Shown here one piece after another: positions 13,201 through 26,605 of a stretch of 64,000 nt of DNA. The notes beneath the pieces were generated by a model. It saw only the letters and a program-made list of their open reading frames with translations, made no database searches and had not been told where the DNA came from. The position numbers and the translations under genes are program-made. Where the stretch lies: assembly GCA_033961575.1 (NCBI GenBank), contig CM066738.1, positions 73,135,978 through 73,199,977 on the forward strand, in the 5' to 3' direction. This stretch comes from Aselliscus stoliczkanus (taxonomy: Eukaryota > Chordata > Mammalia > Chiroptera > Hipposideridae). Within the stretch, counting starts at the first letter, position 1; each line of letters opens with the position of its first letter.

Positions 13201-15846
13201 TTTCCATCAGGTGACAGAAGCCTTCCTTCAGACTGATTGAAATATAAAACAAAATCTGTAAAAACACTATATACCCTCTTAACAAAAAGAGTAAGAGGCT
13301 TTTCAGATAGCCTCTAATCCCTCTTCCTTGTTAACAGTCTAGTTGAGATTATTTTTTGATTAGACAAAAAACATACACACACATACACAACCTAAAAATA
13401 TCTACTTTCAATGGAGGTATTTTAGCCAACAAAATAATGTGGCCTGCCTCATTTGAAAGACTAAGTATCACAATGGGATTTTTAAAAAGGGTATCTTTAG
13501 CCTTTGTGATATCCTCCCCGTTACACATTCTCTCTTTCTCTAGATATTAACAATAAGAAGGGAGTTTAAGGACTGGGGTGCATGGTCAACAGATAGAACA
13601 ATTAAATAGATGCTATTCATTTGTTTAGGCCTCAAGTGCAAAAGAATTACATATTTTATTATTAAGAATAGCATGAATATTAAATAACTAGGTCCTCTGT
13701 GAAAAGGAGTAGAATTTGCTTCTCTGATGGAAGGTGAATTGTTAAATGCTCAGATCCCAAGAGAAGGTAAGTGTCATATTAATCCACCATGGGTAGATGG
13801 GAAAAGCCTTGGTAAAGCACTAATGATGCAAGGGATTTAAGAGAAATACAAAGGGAAAGGTATAAAGCAATTTAAAAACAGGGACCAGGACAAACCAATG
13901 AATGCTATGGATAATGATACTAAAACTGGAAGTCAAAAAGTCCTCTCGGGCCCAACATTCAAATCATATTCTATAGGTACACAAAAACATTAATATTGTG
14001 GCGAAAATATATCCAATTGGTTCATCTGGGTCCTGGGATAAATAATAAATCCAGAACCAACAAATAAGTTTACATAGAATAAAACTAATCAGAAGTCTAA
14101 CCCACAAAGTTTCACTAAATTTTCCATAAACTGCAAAGAAATGTTTTCACTGAAGTCCATGTAAAACTGTAGCATGAAGCAGAATCATGAATGACTGGCA
14201 CCAATAAACTACTCAAGAAATAAAGACATGGAAAATATTAACATTTATCATTTGTCAAGAAGAATTCATTTTTTTCCAACATATTGCCACACACCCCCAA
14301 AGCAGTTTTGAAAGTTTATGTAGAATATGTTTTTGGAATCCAAAATGGAAGTTAATTGCAAGAAAATATATTATTTGAATCTCTCGTAAATGTCACCATT
14401 ATCTTTTAAACACTCAGTAAAGTTATGAATGATAGTCTGTCACCTTTAAGAATATGCTATTTATTGTATAAGAAAATCACTAATGATATTAGTACTGAAA
14501 CCTGGAAAATATAGAGATAGTGATCAATATTTTAGCTGTAATGTATATATTCTACTTTGCACAATTAAGCACTTAGTCTTTCATAAGCAATAATCCTTCT
14601 AAAGACACATCATTTCAAAACTATACAGTAAATCCTATTGAAAAACTATTAATCAATTTCCAACATGTCTGAATTTATCTTTATCAATATCTACAACAGC
14701 CTTAGAAGTTTTGTTATGGTTGGTTTTAGTGATCAGTAATGAGAGTTTGAGCAGCCCATTCCACTGAACATTCCTAGAATGCTTCTGATAAGTGTACAAT
14801 AAAACTTGTTTTCCCCTGAAAACATTTTCAGAGTCTAAAATGTTGAATTGTCTTTCTTGTCTTAGAGTTTGATATTAGGAGAGCATGAGGCTAATTAGAC
14901 TTTTAAAAATATTATATCACAATTATTTATGGTATTGTAAAATACCACAAAATGAGTATGAAATAAAAAGAATTATCATAGTATAAAAACAAAGTAGTAA
15001 GAAAAAAATAGTATAAAGTAATAGCAATTGTCATTTTACTGGTAGAAAAAGATCTGCTTGATAAAGTTTAATTGGCTGGTAAAACTCTCAGTGTTATTAC
15101 TAAGTGCTTATCAAATTAAAAGACATAGGAGGTAACCCCAGAGGAATCAAGGGATAATGGGACATTATAAATAAGTGAAAAAATTGTCCTTTTAGCTCTA
15201 GCCCATGTGATAAATGCAAAATCCAGAAAACACTGGTCTAGAGTGACCTCGGAGGTCTTTACCCAAACCACTTTTATACAGAGCTATGTAAAATTTGGTG
15301 GGGAATAAAAAATGATTACTGAATTCTTTACATGATCTTTTTAATCATGATTATTTCCAGGCTATTGAAACTATACATATAAAACTAGTTTATGGCGATT
15401 TAAATTATTTATGTTTCCCTATCACAAAAACTCACCACTTTAGATTTTGATACAAAGATGCTTAAGCAACACACAGCAGTGCCATTACCATAATAACTTC
15501 TGAAATTAAAACCTGTCTAAAACTCTATGGAAAGCTAACATCCAGTTCATTAACCATTCCTGTTAGTTTTCAATAATGCAAAAATGATTAAGTTTAATTT
15601 GTTAATCACCTGTGTTTTGACTGGCAGTAGATATATAATCCTCTGCAGAAGTCTAAACTAGCCCTTGCAGAAAAGTAAATGTGCTAATGCCTTATCAGGC
15701 CTAATAATAGTAATAAAAACATCAATCATACTTAGGTAAAACAGTGATGGTTGAACAATTAATTCATCTTTAACTCTGTTTAATTATATAGGCATTGATG
15801 CACACAAGTAGGAGAAAAATCTATCTGTAATAAGGTTTAGAACGTC

Positions 15847-15852
15847 ACTCAC
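15847..15852 (-). other. Splice donor of exon 5
   Basis: The minus strand reads CATGATTG|GTGAGT, a full consensus donor. It leaves one base (phase 1) for the next exon, which is not in the window. Confidence 0.9.
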
Positions 15853-15937
15853 CAATCATGTGATTTGCAACATGAACCTGAATATCCCATTCATTGTAGA
15901 AAACCATCTGACACTTGATGCACTGATAGGTCTTCTT
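15853..15937 (-). CDS. ZNF521: ZNF521 exon 5 (one C2H2 finger)
   Basis: This 85-bp exon reads [20 protein letters not shown] followed by VHVANHMI, then one leftover base. That is a single complete C2H2 finger (C-x2-C-x12-H-x3-H spacing: CIKC...HVANH). It directly continues the ...SQSDE end of exon 4 in phase 0, as in known ZNF521. It is flanked by a pyrimidine-rich acceptor ending in TTTTCTCAG and a consensus donor GTGAGT. It is the first of the four C-terminal fingers, the part of the ZNF521/ZNF423 family reported to contact EBF factors; the other three are outside the window. It is far too short to be found by ORF length and is recognised only by its protein match and its splice signals. 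Confidence 0.95.
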
Positions 15938-15957
15938 CTGAGAAAAGAAGTATAAAC
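15938..15957 (-). other. Splice acceptor of exon 5
   Basis: The minus strand reads ACTTCTTTTCTCAG|AAGAAG, a pyrimidine-rich tract with CAG directly before the first codon of the exon. Confidence 0.9.
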
Positions 15958-16584
15958 AGAATTACTTAGACACACATGCACTCTTTATTGTTTTAAAAAA
16001 ACAAAAATAACCCCAACTGTACTCACAGTTTTTTGTTTTTTGTTTTTTGTTTTTGAGATGCTGGTCTTACATATGTTGCTAACTAAGCTACTGTGTGGAG
16101 CTCCTTGGGCAAAGTTCCATGAGTTCCTTACTAAGATTTTGTGACTTGATCCCAACACTAAGTTGCAAACACTTGGAAGAAATGAAGGCACATAACGATG
16201 GCATAATATATTTTTAAAGATTCCTAAACTCACAAACAGAAGTTAGTATTAAAAAAAAATAAATCTGGAACACATGGCTGAGTTTCAGAAACTGATGTCT
16301 TCGAAGGTCAGGTATTCATTCCAACTAAAATACCTGTGGTGTTGCTTCTAGATATCCCTAAGTAAAATGGCCAATAAATTAAGATTCATGGAATCTAGCT
16401 AAGAGATGTAGAGATTATAATTTTTAGCTGAAATTTGAAATCTAGATAATGTTTCAGAAATTACTAAGTACTAGCATTTAAATACATATTTTCTCCTATA
16501 AAGAAATCATATCATTTCAAGTCATATTGAACATTCTAACACCATTTTATCATTTTACATAACAATCCTGGGAAGTGGAGAGAG

Positions 16585-16740
16585 CAGGATTTATTATATC
16601 TCTTGTATCATAAATAAAGAAACTGAGGTCCAGGGAAGTAGAAAGATTTGCCTGATGTCACAGTGCCCTACAGCTGGGAAGAGAAATAAGCTCTCTGATT
16701 CAAAATACTAAGCTCTAAAATAAAGCACTCTTTATGATTT
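16585..16740 (-). repeat. MIR-like SINE fragment (antisense)
   Basis: The block AAAGAAACTGAGGTCCAGGG, followed by a 'tgcctgatgtcacag' stretch, matches the reverse complement of the MIR core as I remember it. A short L2-like tail (cactcaataaata, about 16790) follows. Confidence 0.6.
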
Positions 16741-19577
16741 CACATCTTTATTATTGGGTCCCCCATATGGCTCGGTACATATTAGATGCACTCAATAAAT
16801 AAAGTATCGGTTATGTTTTCCAGAACAGTTACATAAATTCCTTTATGATGAAGCTTGATATTTACAATTAAAAACCATCTTGGAAAACAAAACAAACTAT
16901 TATAAAATAAAGCCATTTTGGAAATCTCCCAACAGTGAGGAAATAACATTTTTAAAATCACATCAATGACATTTTTTAAGGCGTTCTTACAGAACTATTA
17001 TTTCATCTGTAGTCATATAAAATTGTTTTACTAATGGTAGCAATAGGAAATATCAGTCTGTAAATTGAAATTAATTTTAAAGAAGTCAACAAAATCAAAA
17101 TTAAGCACAAAAATGTAGTGTCATTTCATTAGTGATTAAAACTATAAATGCCATTAATGTAGAATTTTCTTAATTATTGCACTTAACATACTATTTGCTT
17201 CTGCAGCAGAGGATGATGTTCCTTGTAAAATACAGACATGCAGGAATAATTCTAATGGAAGCTTTCTAAATAATCTAACGGGCTTTGTACATTAAGCATA
17301 TTTTGAATTGAATGTGCTGAATCTAAATCTAATAGGGACTTGAAAAACCCTGACAATCACCAAGGAAGATTTACTGCGCTAAGCTGTTTACAAGATGCTT
17401 TTGATGGTAACATATAGAGCAACATGTGTTGTGTAAATAACATCTATCCCTTTTTTTAACAATATTTCCCTTTAGAACTAGTTAGAAAATATTTCTTACT
17501 CCCAGATGACCTGCATTATATATTGTTTATTAGCATACTTCTAGCATTATTCCTGATATGTGACCTTGCTGAAAAACAAAGAAACATAAACTTAATGGCT
17601 AGTCTTTTCTCTTGTTAGCACAGTAAAACATACAATATGTCGAAAACTGTCTCCAAAAATGATGACTGATGAATATGTTGGCAGAATATACTAGGGCTTT
17701 TTTTTCCCTTGGTCTAATAATAAAGAATAAAATCACTTGACAAGCCAAAATAATAAAATACCAGCACTTACGACTACCTTCAAAATGAACTGACACATTT
17801 GAAGACCAATGTATATGTTTTCTTTTATCATTGAAAGAAAATGCTTTTGTCACTATTGATAATTTAAATACTAATTCTACCCTTAAGATAGTGTTTCTAT
17901 TCTTTTTAACAAAGTCACATTCTTATCTAGGGGCTCCGAAATTTGGGGCTAGATGAATTAAGAATTTAAGGTAATCAAAAACAATGTATCAATCTTAAAA
18001 TGTTGGAGCTTGGACTTCACCTCCCCACACATCTCACATTTCCCAAATACAAAGCAATGATATGCAAATTGGGATGTGTTAAAAGTTTTCTTTTCAAAGC
18101 CATGGTATAAAATTCTATTTTACCCTCAACAGTTTTTTAAAAAGTAAGTTTAAATGACCTTTAAAGAATCCCTTATTATAATTATAGACTCTTAGCAAAA
18201 TATTTGAAAGGACTCCTGCCCACCTGTACACCATCTTTAAGCGATTATAACCTCTGAACAGAGTTGGCTTTGGGGAGTTCATTCCCTTGGAGGTACATCC
18301 ATTCCAGCTCTGTACAGCTGAGTTTATGAAGGAATTCTTCCTAATTCTAGGCTCAATCTGCTTTTCTGCTAATTTCACCCACTGGTCCCAACTCAACACT
18401 CTGGAGCTATAAAGAGCAGGTTGAATCCCTTGTCTAATACGACAGTGACATTAACCCCTTTTCAGACTGAAAATAGAGGTATGGTGTAAGAAATGCTTTG
18501 AACAACTTTCACCGTTCTATTTACTTTCTTCCACATCAAACTTTTAACAAATAGAACCCCAAATTAAGCACAGGGGTGCCCTGACCCTAGCAGAGTATGC
18601 AGGACTGTCACCTCCCTCAGGACAATTACTTCCATTTATATGGAAGACAACAGTCAAACAAGTTGTGAGATCACTTCTTTTAAAAGCAGATAAAAGTAGA
18701 AACAGAACTTCCATTGTTTGGGCCCCAGATTGGCCTTTATCAAGCTTAAGTTGTCAATTGACTTGAAATGCTAATTTAGTCCAATTTTTAAAAGAGACTT
18801 TTTTCATTAGCCTTTTTTTAATGTGCTACTTGGGAGTGGGGTTGTCATTTCCTGATTGTTCTCTTTTGTTTTCTGATACTGATAGATGTAATTATCAAGG
18901 ATACAACTTTTTCCCAGCACCTCATTATTTTTGATTGATTTTGAGAACAATTTAAATGTGCCTTTTTGACATTCTTGTTTTCAGTTATTCTCTGGTTAAG
19001 GTACTCAGAGACTTTCAGGGAAGTGCATCTCATAAATTAAAAAAAAATGATTATGATCTGTAATAACATGTACTTTAAGGAAAACATTATTCTGATTAAC
19101 CCTCACCCCCACTCTATTCAATCTATAGTCCATTAGGACTTAAGCTTCACATTTAGCCTCACTAAATTACAAAAAATAAAAATTATACGTTACAGTTGTA
19201 ATTTGCTTTGATTTTTTTTAAGCAAAAACACTGAATATAAAAAAAGAAATCAATGAATCCATAGTAATATTTAGAAACAGAAAAGGAAAAATATCTCTGT
19301 TGCTAGCATTATAAGTTACTATTTATTAATTTCTTGTTCTGAAAATTGGTAATTAAAGGCACAAAAGCACCACACTTTTTTTAGAAGAAAGTGTGTAGTT
19401 CATGCCTATTTGATGAGGGAAAGCTCTTCTTTATCGAAGATTGAGGGAAGGATTAAAATTCACTATTTGCAATGCCCAATAAAATAATCCAGGATAATAA
19501 TTAATGGATGCTAAAACTATAAAAAAGGTTGTTCTGAGATATTCAATTTTTGACCTTTAAGGAGAGACAGATGTATC

Positions 19578-19684
19578 CTTTTTTTTTTTGAGGGCAGTGT
19601 CACTGGCCCTCTTATGTGGGACCCGAACTGGGGCCACCGGCTTCTCAAGCCAGCACTTAACCACTGTCCCACTTGGCCGGCCCT
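19578..19684 (-). mobile_element. tRNA-derived SINE, short form
   Basis: A poly-T start, then GAGGGCAGTGTCACTGGCCC and the tRNA-like head ending in GGCCGGCCC, all in reverse orientation. It is flanked by target duplications GAGACAGATGTATC (19564-19577) and GAGACAGATGCATC (19685-19698), one mismatch in 14. Confidence 0.9.
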
Positions 19685-20639
19685 GAGACAGATGCATCTT
19701 TACAGTGGATTTATCTGGTGGTAATCTCTGTAACCCGACTATTTAGCTTAATTTTACTAATAATGGGACAACCTGACATTATGTGTGTCCCAAGGTGATG
19801 CAATATGAAGTATTCATATCTAAAATGTATACCTGAAACTAATCAAGCCTTTAGACTGAACATTGCAGTTTTTGGCAAATGTAGGACTAGAAAGGAACAA
19901 GCATTATTTTGAGAAAAAAACAATTACACAAATCCAGAATATTCTCCCACACAAGTCAAGAATGTTGTTGGCCTGTTATTTTCAAAAAGTCAGTATCATG
20001 GGGAAAGAAAAAAAGCAGACATTGTTCTCAGATGAAAGACTAAAAACACTTAACTAATAAATGTTTGTGTGAATGCAATGTGTGATCTTGATTTGGGTGG
20101 AAAACAGCTATAAAAAGTTTTTTGAGGAAATTGGGGAAATCTGAATATCAGCTGGTGATTTTGTTGTCCTCTTTGTTAGATTTGATGATGGTATTGTGGT
20201 TGTATGGGTGAATGTCATTCTGGTTAGGAGATGCAAACTGAGTATATAGGGGTGAAATGGCATGATGTCTGTAATTTCCTTTCAAGAGATGCAGGAAAAA
20301 AAGGCACATATAAAGCAAATATGGCTAAATGTTAACAATTATTAAGTCTAAGTGTGTGCTTGAACATTTTCATAATAAAAAGATGAAATGAATAGGATAA
20401 TTCATACTACATAGTGTTTTTTTTTGTGTTTTTTTTTTTAAACAGTAAGCCTAACCTGGTAATTCCATCTCCTCTGTTCATTTTATATCCCTGGACTTGG
20501 TGTGCACCCAAAATAATTTGTGTTTAGTTGTTACAAGTTGCTTTGCAAACACTTTTGTATTTTTTGATGAGGATTTTTTGTATGTTACAAAACTAATGTA
20601 TAAACTCTAAGAGGCCAGGAACCATAGCTTCCACCCATT

Positions 20640-20860
20640 TCTATAATAACGTAATAATAATTACTTAAAATTCTATCATGCTTTACAGCCTATAAAGAAC
20701 TCATATGCATAAAATTCACGTGGAACAAAAACTGAGAGTAGATAAAGGAGGGATTATTATCCTCATTCATAGATTAATTGACTTGTCCCAAGTCGTGCAG
20801 GTTGTGAACACCATAACCAAGGTCAGCATTTTACCCTGCCTCCCACCCACTGGGTTTTAA
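20640..20860 (-). repeat. MIR-like fragment (antisense)
   Basis: GGATTATTATCCTCATTCAT, followed by 'gacttgtcccaagtcgtgcagg', resembles the antisense MIR core and its 3' part. It is diverged. Confidence 0.5.
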
Positions 20861-21079
20861 TACGGTTTATACTCTGATCATTTGCAGGTAAATTTAGTTG
20901 TATTTTAGAGACATTTTGAAAGAAGGTTCTCTGTAGAACTGTGTGGCGCTTTGGTCTTTGAGAATGCTACAAATGGTATGAGAATAGCTTATGCCGGTGA
21001 AGGAGCTGTTTCTAGCCACCTTCATCTTGGGCTCCCAGGCCCAGACCCTTGACCCAGACCCATAGGGTAGAACTGGCTC

Positions 21080-21990
21080 CCCGCAAATCACCTAGTCTAC
21101 TGCAAGATTTTCTCTTTGCTCTTAGTGTCCTGCAGTTTTACTGTCATGTTTTAACCACATTTTTATGTGTTTTTTTTTTATCTTGCTTGATACTGAAAGA
21201 ACAATTTCAATCTGAAAGCTCATGTTTGTCTCTCCTGAAAAATTTCAGCAATCGTTTCTTTAGTTTTTACAGATCTTTCACACTCCATTCACTTCTACTG
21301 GAACACCTATTCAGCATTGATTGGAGTCCTTCAGTCTATCCTCCCTGTATCTTAACTGCATTTTCATGTATGTCTTAAAAATCCGTTTGTCTTTTACGTT
21401 CTGATCTACATGGTTTTCTCTGTAGTCTTACAAAACCACAGATTTTCTCTTCACTGGTCTCCAGTCTAGAGTTTATCCTATCTATTAATACCAAAGCTTT
21501 TATTTGAATTACTATTTTTCATTTCTAATTTTAAACATACAAGTGCTCTTGTTTGTTTTCTACTTGGATTTACATCAAAATTTGTCACTTTTTAGTGGAA
21601 AATGCACCTTTGTTCATCTTTCTGAGCTTCTAAACATACTTATTTCAAAGTCTTTGTCAGATTGCTCCATGGAATTCATTTCTGGGGCAGAAACTTGGTC
21701 TCATGGCAGCTGGGTTTTGTGTGTTTGCTGTGTGACTAGCAATAGATTATTCATGCACATATTCTGGCATCTTGGTTTGAAGCCCATTTGTAGTGAAAGA
21801 TTTTTTTCTATGTGCTCATTCCTCCCTTTCCAGTAGTTTTGCTGTTGCTTCTACAGGCCAGACCCGGCTACTAGGCCAGGGTAGGTCTCACAGGGGCATT
21901 TCCTGCGTGTCTGCTGTGCTGCAGGCATACAGGAGATATTATGAGTTGAATCACAGAGCTGACATATGGCAAATTCAGTTTTAAGTCCCA
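21080..21990. repeat. Possible old LINE-type sequence, unassigned
   Basis: This is a T-rich stretch with several chance open frames of about 60-110 codons on the plus strand. Its flavour (cttctactggaacacctatt, tatttttcatttctaatttt) recalls antisense old L1 3' sequence, but I cannot place it with any certainty. Confidence 0.3.
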
Positions 21991-22371
21991 AAACTGTAAC
22001 TCTCCAGCTGAAAATTCCTAGTCCCAGGTATTGATCAATAACAGAATTTTTCTCCCTGGTCTCCTGTAGTTAGCAATGAAGTTCCTCCCCAGGCCCCGCT
22101 TTAAGTAGCGGGGCTGACTCTTTCCCATAGAGATTAAACCCTAGTTACCACTTCTTATTTCTAGAAAGGTGTCCCCCAGACCTATAGCTTGTTATGATAA
22201 CCACTTAGTTTTTAAATTTGGTTTCTGGATCTCAAAGATAGAGAGTTGTTTTGAACTTGAATAAGTCCATTTGTTTTTCTACCTTTATATTTCATTGATC
22301 GTTGCTATATGTTTGGAGCATCAAAGCATGAAGGCACAGAGCCATTTTTCCAGGACGTCCCATAGCCCTCA

Positions 22372-22426
22372 GTGCGTGCGCGCACGCGCGTGCGCACGTG
22401 CACACACACACACACACACACACACA
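22372..22426. repeat. Alternating GC/GT/CA tract
   Basis: This is a purine-pyrimidine alternating stretch: GTGCGTGCGCGCACGCGCG, then a short GTGCGCACGTG bridge and about 12 CA units. Confidence 0.9.
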
Positions 22427-22599
22427 CCCCAATCCACCAACCCAAACTTAGACAGAGGCTATCGTGAAAGAGCCAGTGCCAAACTTGGTCAGGACCCCCT
22501 GAAATTAGGATGTCGTACAATAATGCTATAAAATATCCATTCCAAATATACCCAGCAGTCTTAGTAGGAAAGCAATTTTAGGATCCTCTTTCTGCAATT

Positions 22600-22800
22600 A
22601 GTTGCTATTTAATGGCTTCATCATTTAGCTGGGTGACAAATCATTTAATGACCCTAAATCTTAGTTTCCTTCCTTGTAAATCAAAAATAACAAAGCTTAC
22701 ATCTTAGAGTCGATGTCAGAAGCAAGTGAGAATTATATAAAAGTGCTTAGTACCATGCCTACCATGTAGCATGCCTGCATTAAACAGCAACTACCCTTTA
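22600..22800 (+). repeat. MIR SINE (sense)
   Basis: TAGCTGGGTGACAAATCATT, then 'taaatcttagtttccttccttgtaaa', then 'agtgcttagtaccatgcc' follow the MIR order of core, CTCAG/TTTCC block and tail. Confidence 0.65.
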
Positions 22801-23524
22801 TTGCTCTTTACTTGACAGGTTATTATGGGGATGGAATGGAATCCTGTATAAGCCGACTGGTACAGCATCGTTGCTTGTCAAAGATTAGTTTTTAGTCTTT
22901 CATGTGGATTTTGAAACCATATTAAAATTTCTTTAAACTAGAATCCATTAATTGAGATTTTATGACAACAAACGGTAAACAATGTTTCATAAATAAAGCT
23001 GCACGAATTAATAAGGATTATCACAGGTTGGTGACAGGGTTGGGGGTTGGGAAAGTAGAGCCTGTAAAACGGTTCAACCTAGCTGGGGGGTTGGGGGGAT
23101 GGGGGGAAGAAATAGCTGTTTTTAAGGACTATAGCAATATACATTACCATTTCAAGCAATGAATATATTAATTACAAATGAAACATATATTTAAGATCAG
23201 TAGTACCTTTACTTGGCAGTATGTTGTTGGCAAGCAAATGGATATTATATGTGAGTGAAAATAATAAACCCACAGCTTTCCACAAATACTCAGTACTTCA
23301 GAAATTTTACTAATTTAGTTTGGTCATTTTCCAAGTAATTCTGAATTTGTATGAAAATAAATCACTGAACAGAGAGAGAGGGGAAAAAAATGGATGAAAT
23401 GAAATGAAAGCTACTAATGATGAAAGGCTCACCCAAGGAATTCACTGAAAAACACCAGTATCAATTTTCTATTTTGTGTTCTCATGGTGGTTAAAAAGAG
23501 AACACTATTGTCTTCCTGTTTATT

Positions 23525-23600
23525 TCCAAAGACTATATAGCATTTGACACAATGTCTGGCATGTTCTAAAAGCTCAATAACCAAGAAATATTAAATATAA
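23525..23600 (+). repeat. L2-like 3' tail
   Basis: The 'gcatttgacacaatgtctgg' and 'aaagctcaataa' pieces resemble the common L2 3' end. The fragment is short. Confidence 0.4.
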
Positions 23601-26600
23601 TTCCTAAACTCAAGGAGTTACAATACAATTGTGCAAAGAACTTACACACATTAAAGTGTTGTAAGTATTTTGCCTAAATAACATGGCAGAGCAGTTCAGG
23701 ACTAAGTGCCAGTCAACAGATGGCAAAGGGAGGTCATTAAAGCATATCAGCTAGGGACAAGTTAATATGGCCAAGTCAAGTCAGGAAAAACTCCCTGGGA
23801 GAGAAAAGATGAGCTGAGGTCTAAAAATGGGAATAATTTCCTTGAGTTCAAAACTGAGTTACAAAGTGCCTTGCTACATGCTAAGCCAGTTGCTCAGTCT
23901 TGTGGGGTATTTGGTGACATGAAGAAGGCAATTAAGAACAGAATTAGTTCGTGCCTACCCAGGGACGCCAAACAAAAACAAAAACAAAAACACAGAATTA
24001 GGGGTAAAGAAGATTGCTTTAGTCAACTGATGGGACAGAAAAATCCAGTAAGAAAGAACCTGGAAAAGGTTTTTGTTTTAAAAAACTACGTTGCATTTTT
24101 TTCTTTCAATTTTAGACAAATTCTGCGCAGGCTTATATGATATAAGAAAAAAATTGTGTAATCACATTTATTTTTACAAATAAAATCCCAAACTCCATGA
24201 AGATGTAAATTTAAGCACTACTGTTAACATGGAAATTAAGGGGTAAAAAAGTTGAATTTTTTTTTTTTCAGTTTTTCTTGGGTTCTCTGTGTGTATTAGA
24301 TGAAATAGCACTAAAGCAGTTTATTTTCAAAGGTTTCATCAATAGTCAAAAACCAGTAAATAATTGAGTCTGCAAGAGTCTGACTAGTATTCATTGAAAA
24401 AAAAAAAAAACAGTGTTAGAAGTGGAGTAATTTCCATGAATTATTATCAAAACAAATTTCATGGAGTTTATTACCTTGAAATTCATGAAGAATCATTTTA
24501 TTTTTTGAAGTTTAAAATTGTTTCCTAACAAATTTCCCTCAAAATTTGCCTTTCTTTGTACTTGAACTTGATGTCTAATATTAAAGACTGAATTTGAGCC
24601 CAAGTTTCCCATAGAGAGATGCTTTCTTAGGCTTACTTATTCACCTCCATTCCTCTGATCTCTCCTGCTGCAGATACTGGGGTCTCTTCCAAGAAACCCA
24701 GCTTATCTCTCCCACTACACAGGCCACTGAGACCTTCCAGGTAAGATATCTTCATCTAGATGATCACATTTAACATTTCGGGTTCAGTTGTTATTTATTT
24801 CAATGCCACAGCAAATCTATCGGAATCAATCTCCTATAGTGTTGTCCATAAAGGGTAGTCAATAAATTTCATTTACTGACTGTCCAAATGGACAATCTAT
24901 GAGGCATCCCATATCCATCACCTTCATTCCTAAGGTGCTACCTAGGATTTGTCCATTTCTTCCTGCAAACTTCTCTACCACCTTACACAGCACCATGAAT
25001 CAGTGAATTGGAAGAGGCTGAGTAACAAACTAAGCTGATGCTGTAGTTAAAAAAAAAAAAGTGTGCTAATTCTTTTTGAATTAGAACAGGGAGTTTGTTT
25101 CTAGTTACCCTCATTATAATATTTTGTTAGTTACTAGTTTGAAGGAATTTGCGATTCATAGGTTCCAGTTAACTTTCTACATTGACTGTTTCATAAATGT
25201 TCATATCAAGCAAGAAAGCTAAGAAATTGGGAGTGGGGTAATGGGAGTTTAAATAACGAGTTTTATAAACGTAAGTCTAAGGAGAAAAGGAAAAATTCAA
25301 AATTTTTGCCTTTCATCAAATTAGGGTCTATTTTTCTCATCACTTATTCCAACCACATACTGATTGTGTTCACCTTAAAACGTTCAAACCTCCCTTCTGT
25401 CTCACCATTGGCAAAATGAGGAGCTGTGGCTGGTAGACACTGGGGACATATAGTTGGAGAGATGAAGGAGTAGGAGCATTAAGGAGCATGTGGCAGCATC
25501 ATTAAATTGCATCATAGGCCCACGGAGATCCGATTCTGAAAGGTGGTAATACGCTTTACAATCCCACCATAAACCTGGAGAAAGTTCTCTGAGGGAGAAA
25601 AAAATATTTTAAAATCCATTAAGAAATATTTTCTTAAGTATATGACTTCTACCCTAAAAGCAAGTTGAGAATGTAGACAGGTTGGTTAACTCTTTATGAG
25701 TACTGGTACCATTTACTAGAGACTTGTCATAAATATCTAAAAAATAACATAGAGAAGAGTTTTATCTAAAATTAAGTTATAAAAGTTTCCTTTTGATTCT
25801 CTTATAATTTATTACAAGCTGTATCAGAACTATTTCAATAAAATTGATTTATCTCCTAAAGGACTGTAAGGCAGTGTTTTATCTTGTCCATCTTGCATTA
25901 CTGCAATTTATAACGTATTTCCATACAATAAATATGTGAGTAGTTCATACCTGCTCACTGTAAAATAAAAATGTTTGCTTCCTCCCACTTTCTCTTTAGA
26001 TAAAGGCTCCTGTGGAGTACATTTATTCTCCTTTGCTTATATTCCCAACCTATCCTTCTAGCTTTGTGCTCTGGCAGTTTCATGTCTGACCTATACAGGA
26101 TGTACTCCCTTCCAATTTGGGCAGTTTCAGTTACCCTGTATGTGCCCAAATTCCCTTGTACTTTACCACTCTTATCTCCATTGAGATACCTTACCTCATG
26201 TCCTCCTATTCCAACACTTCTTTTCTGCCTCTCTTTCTCCCTCTTTTTATTTCGGGTTCTGCCTCCTCTCATCCATCCCTTCCACTGAAACAGCTTTTCT
26301 ACACATCAAACCACCTTCCTCTTCACATTGCTTCCAAAACCCCACCTGCTCCATAATGCTTGTGAACAATTACACCCATATGACCCTGTGGGTGTTTATT
26401 ATTCATGTTGTTGTACTCTTCAACACTAAGTTTTATAAGGATAGAGGTGTGTTTCCTTGACTCATACTGTGCAGTTACAATATATATAAATGTATAAGTG
26501 GCCAGGTTCTTTTCAGCCCTTGACTTAACTGAAATTAAATTTTAAAAATTCTTCCTCATGCATCACTCCAAAAATATCTTTAAAAAAAAAAACACAACAG

Positions 26601-26605
26601 AATAC

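Larger units (their letters stand above)
1..15852 (-). other. ZNF521 intron 5 (first 15.8 kb), repeat-poor
   Basis: This is non-coding, AT-rich sequence downstream of exon 5 in the direction of transcription. I see several microsatellites, an A23 tract (3825-3847), a 126-bp local duplication (8795-8920 and 10158-10284) and an 18-bp palindrome (9513-9530). No SINE of the young family, no LINE block and no exon-like fragment matching the last three ZNF521 fingers was found. Open frames here are short and unlike proteins. Confidence 0.8.
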
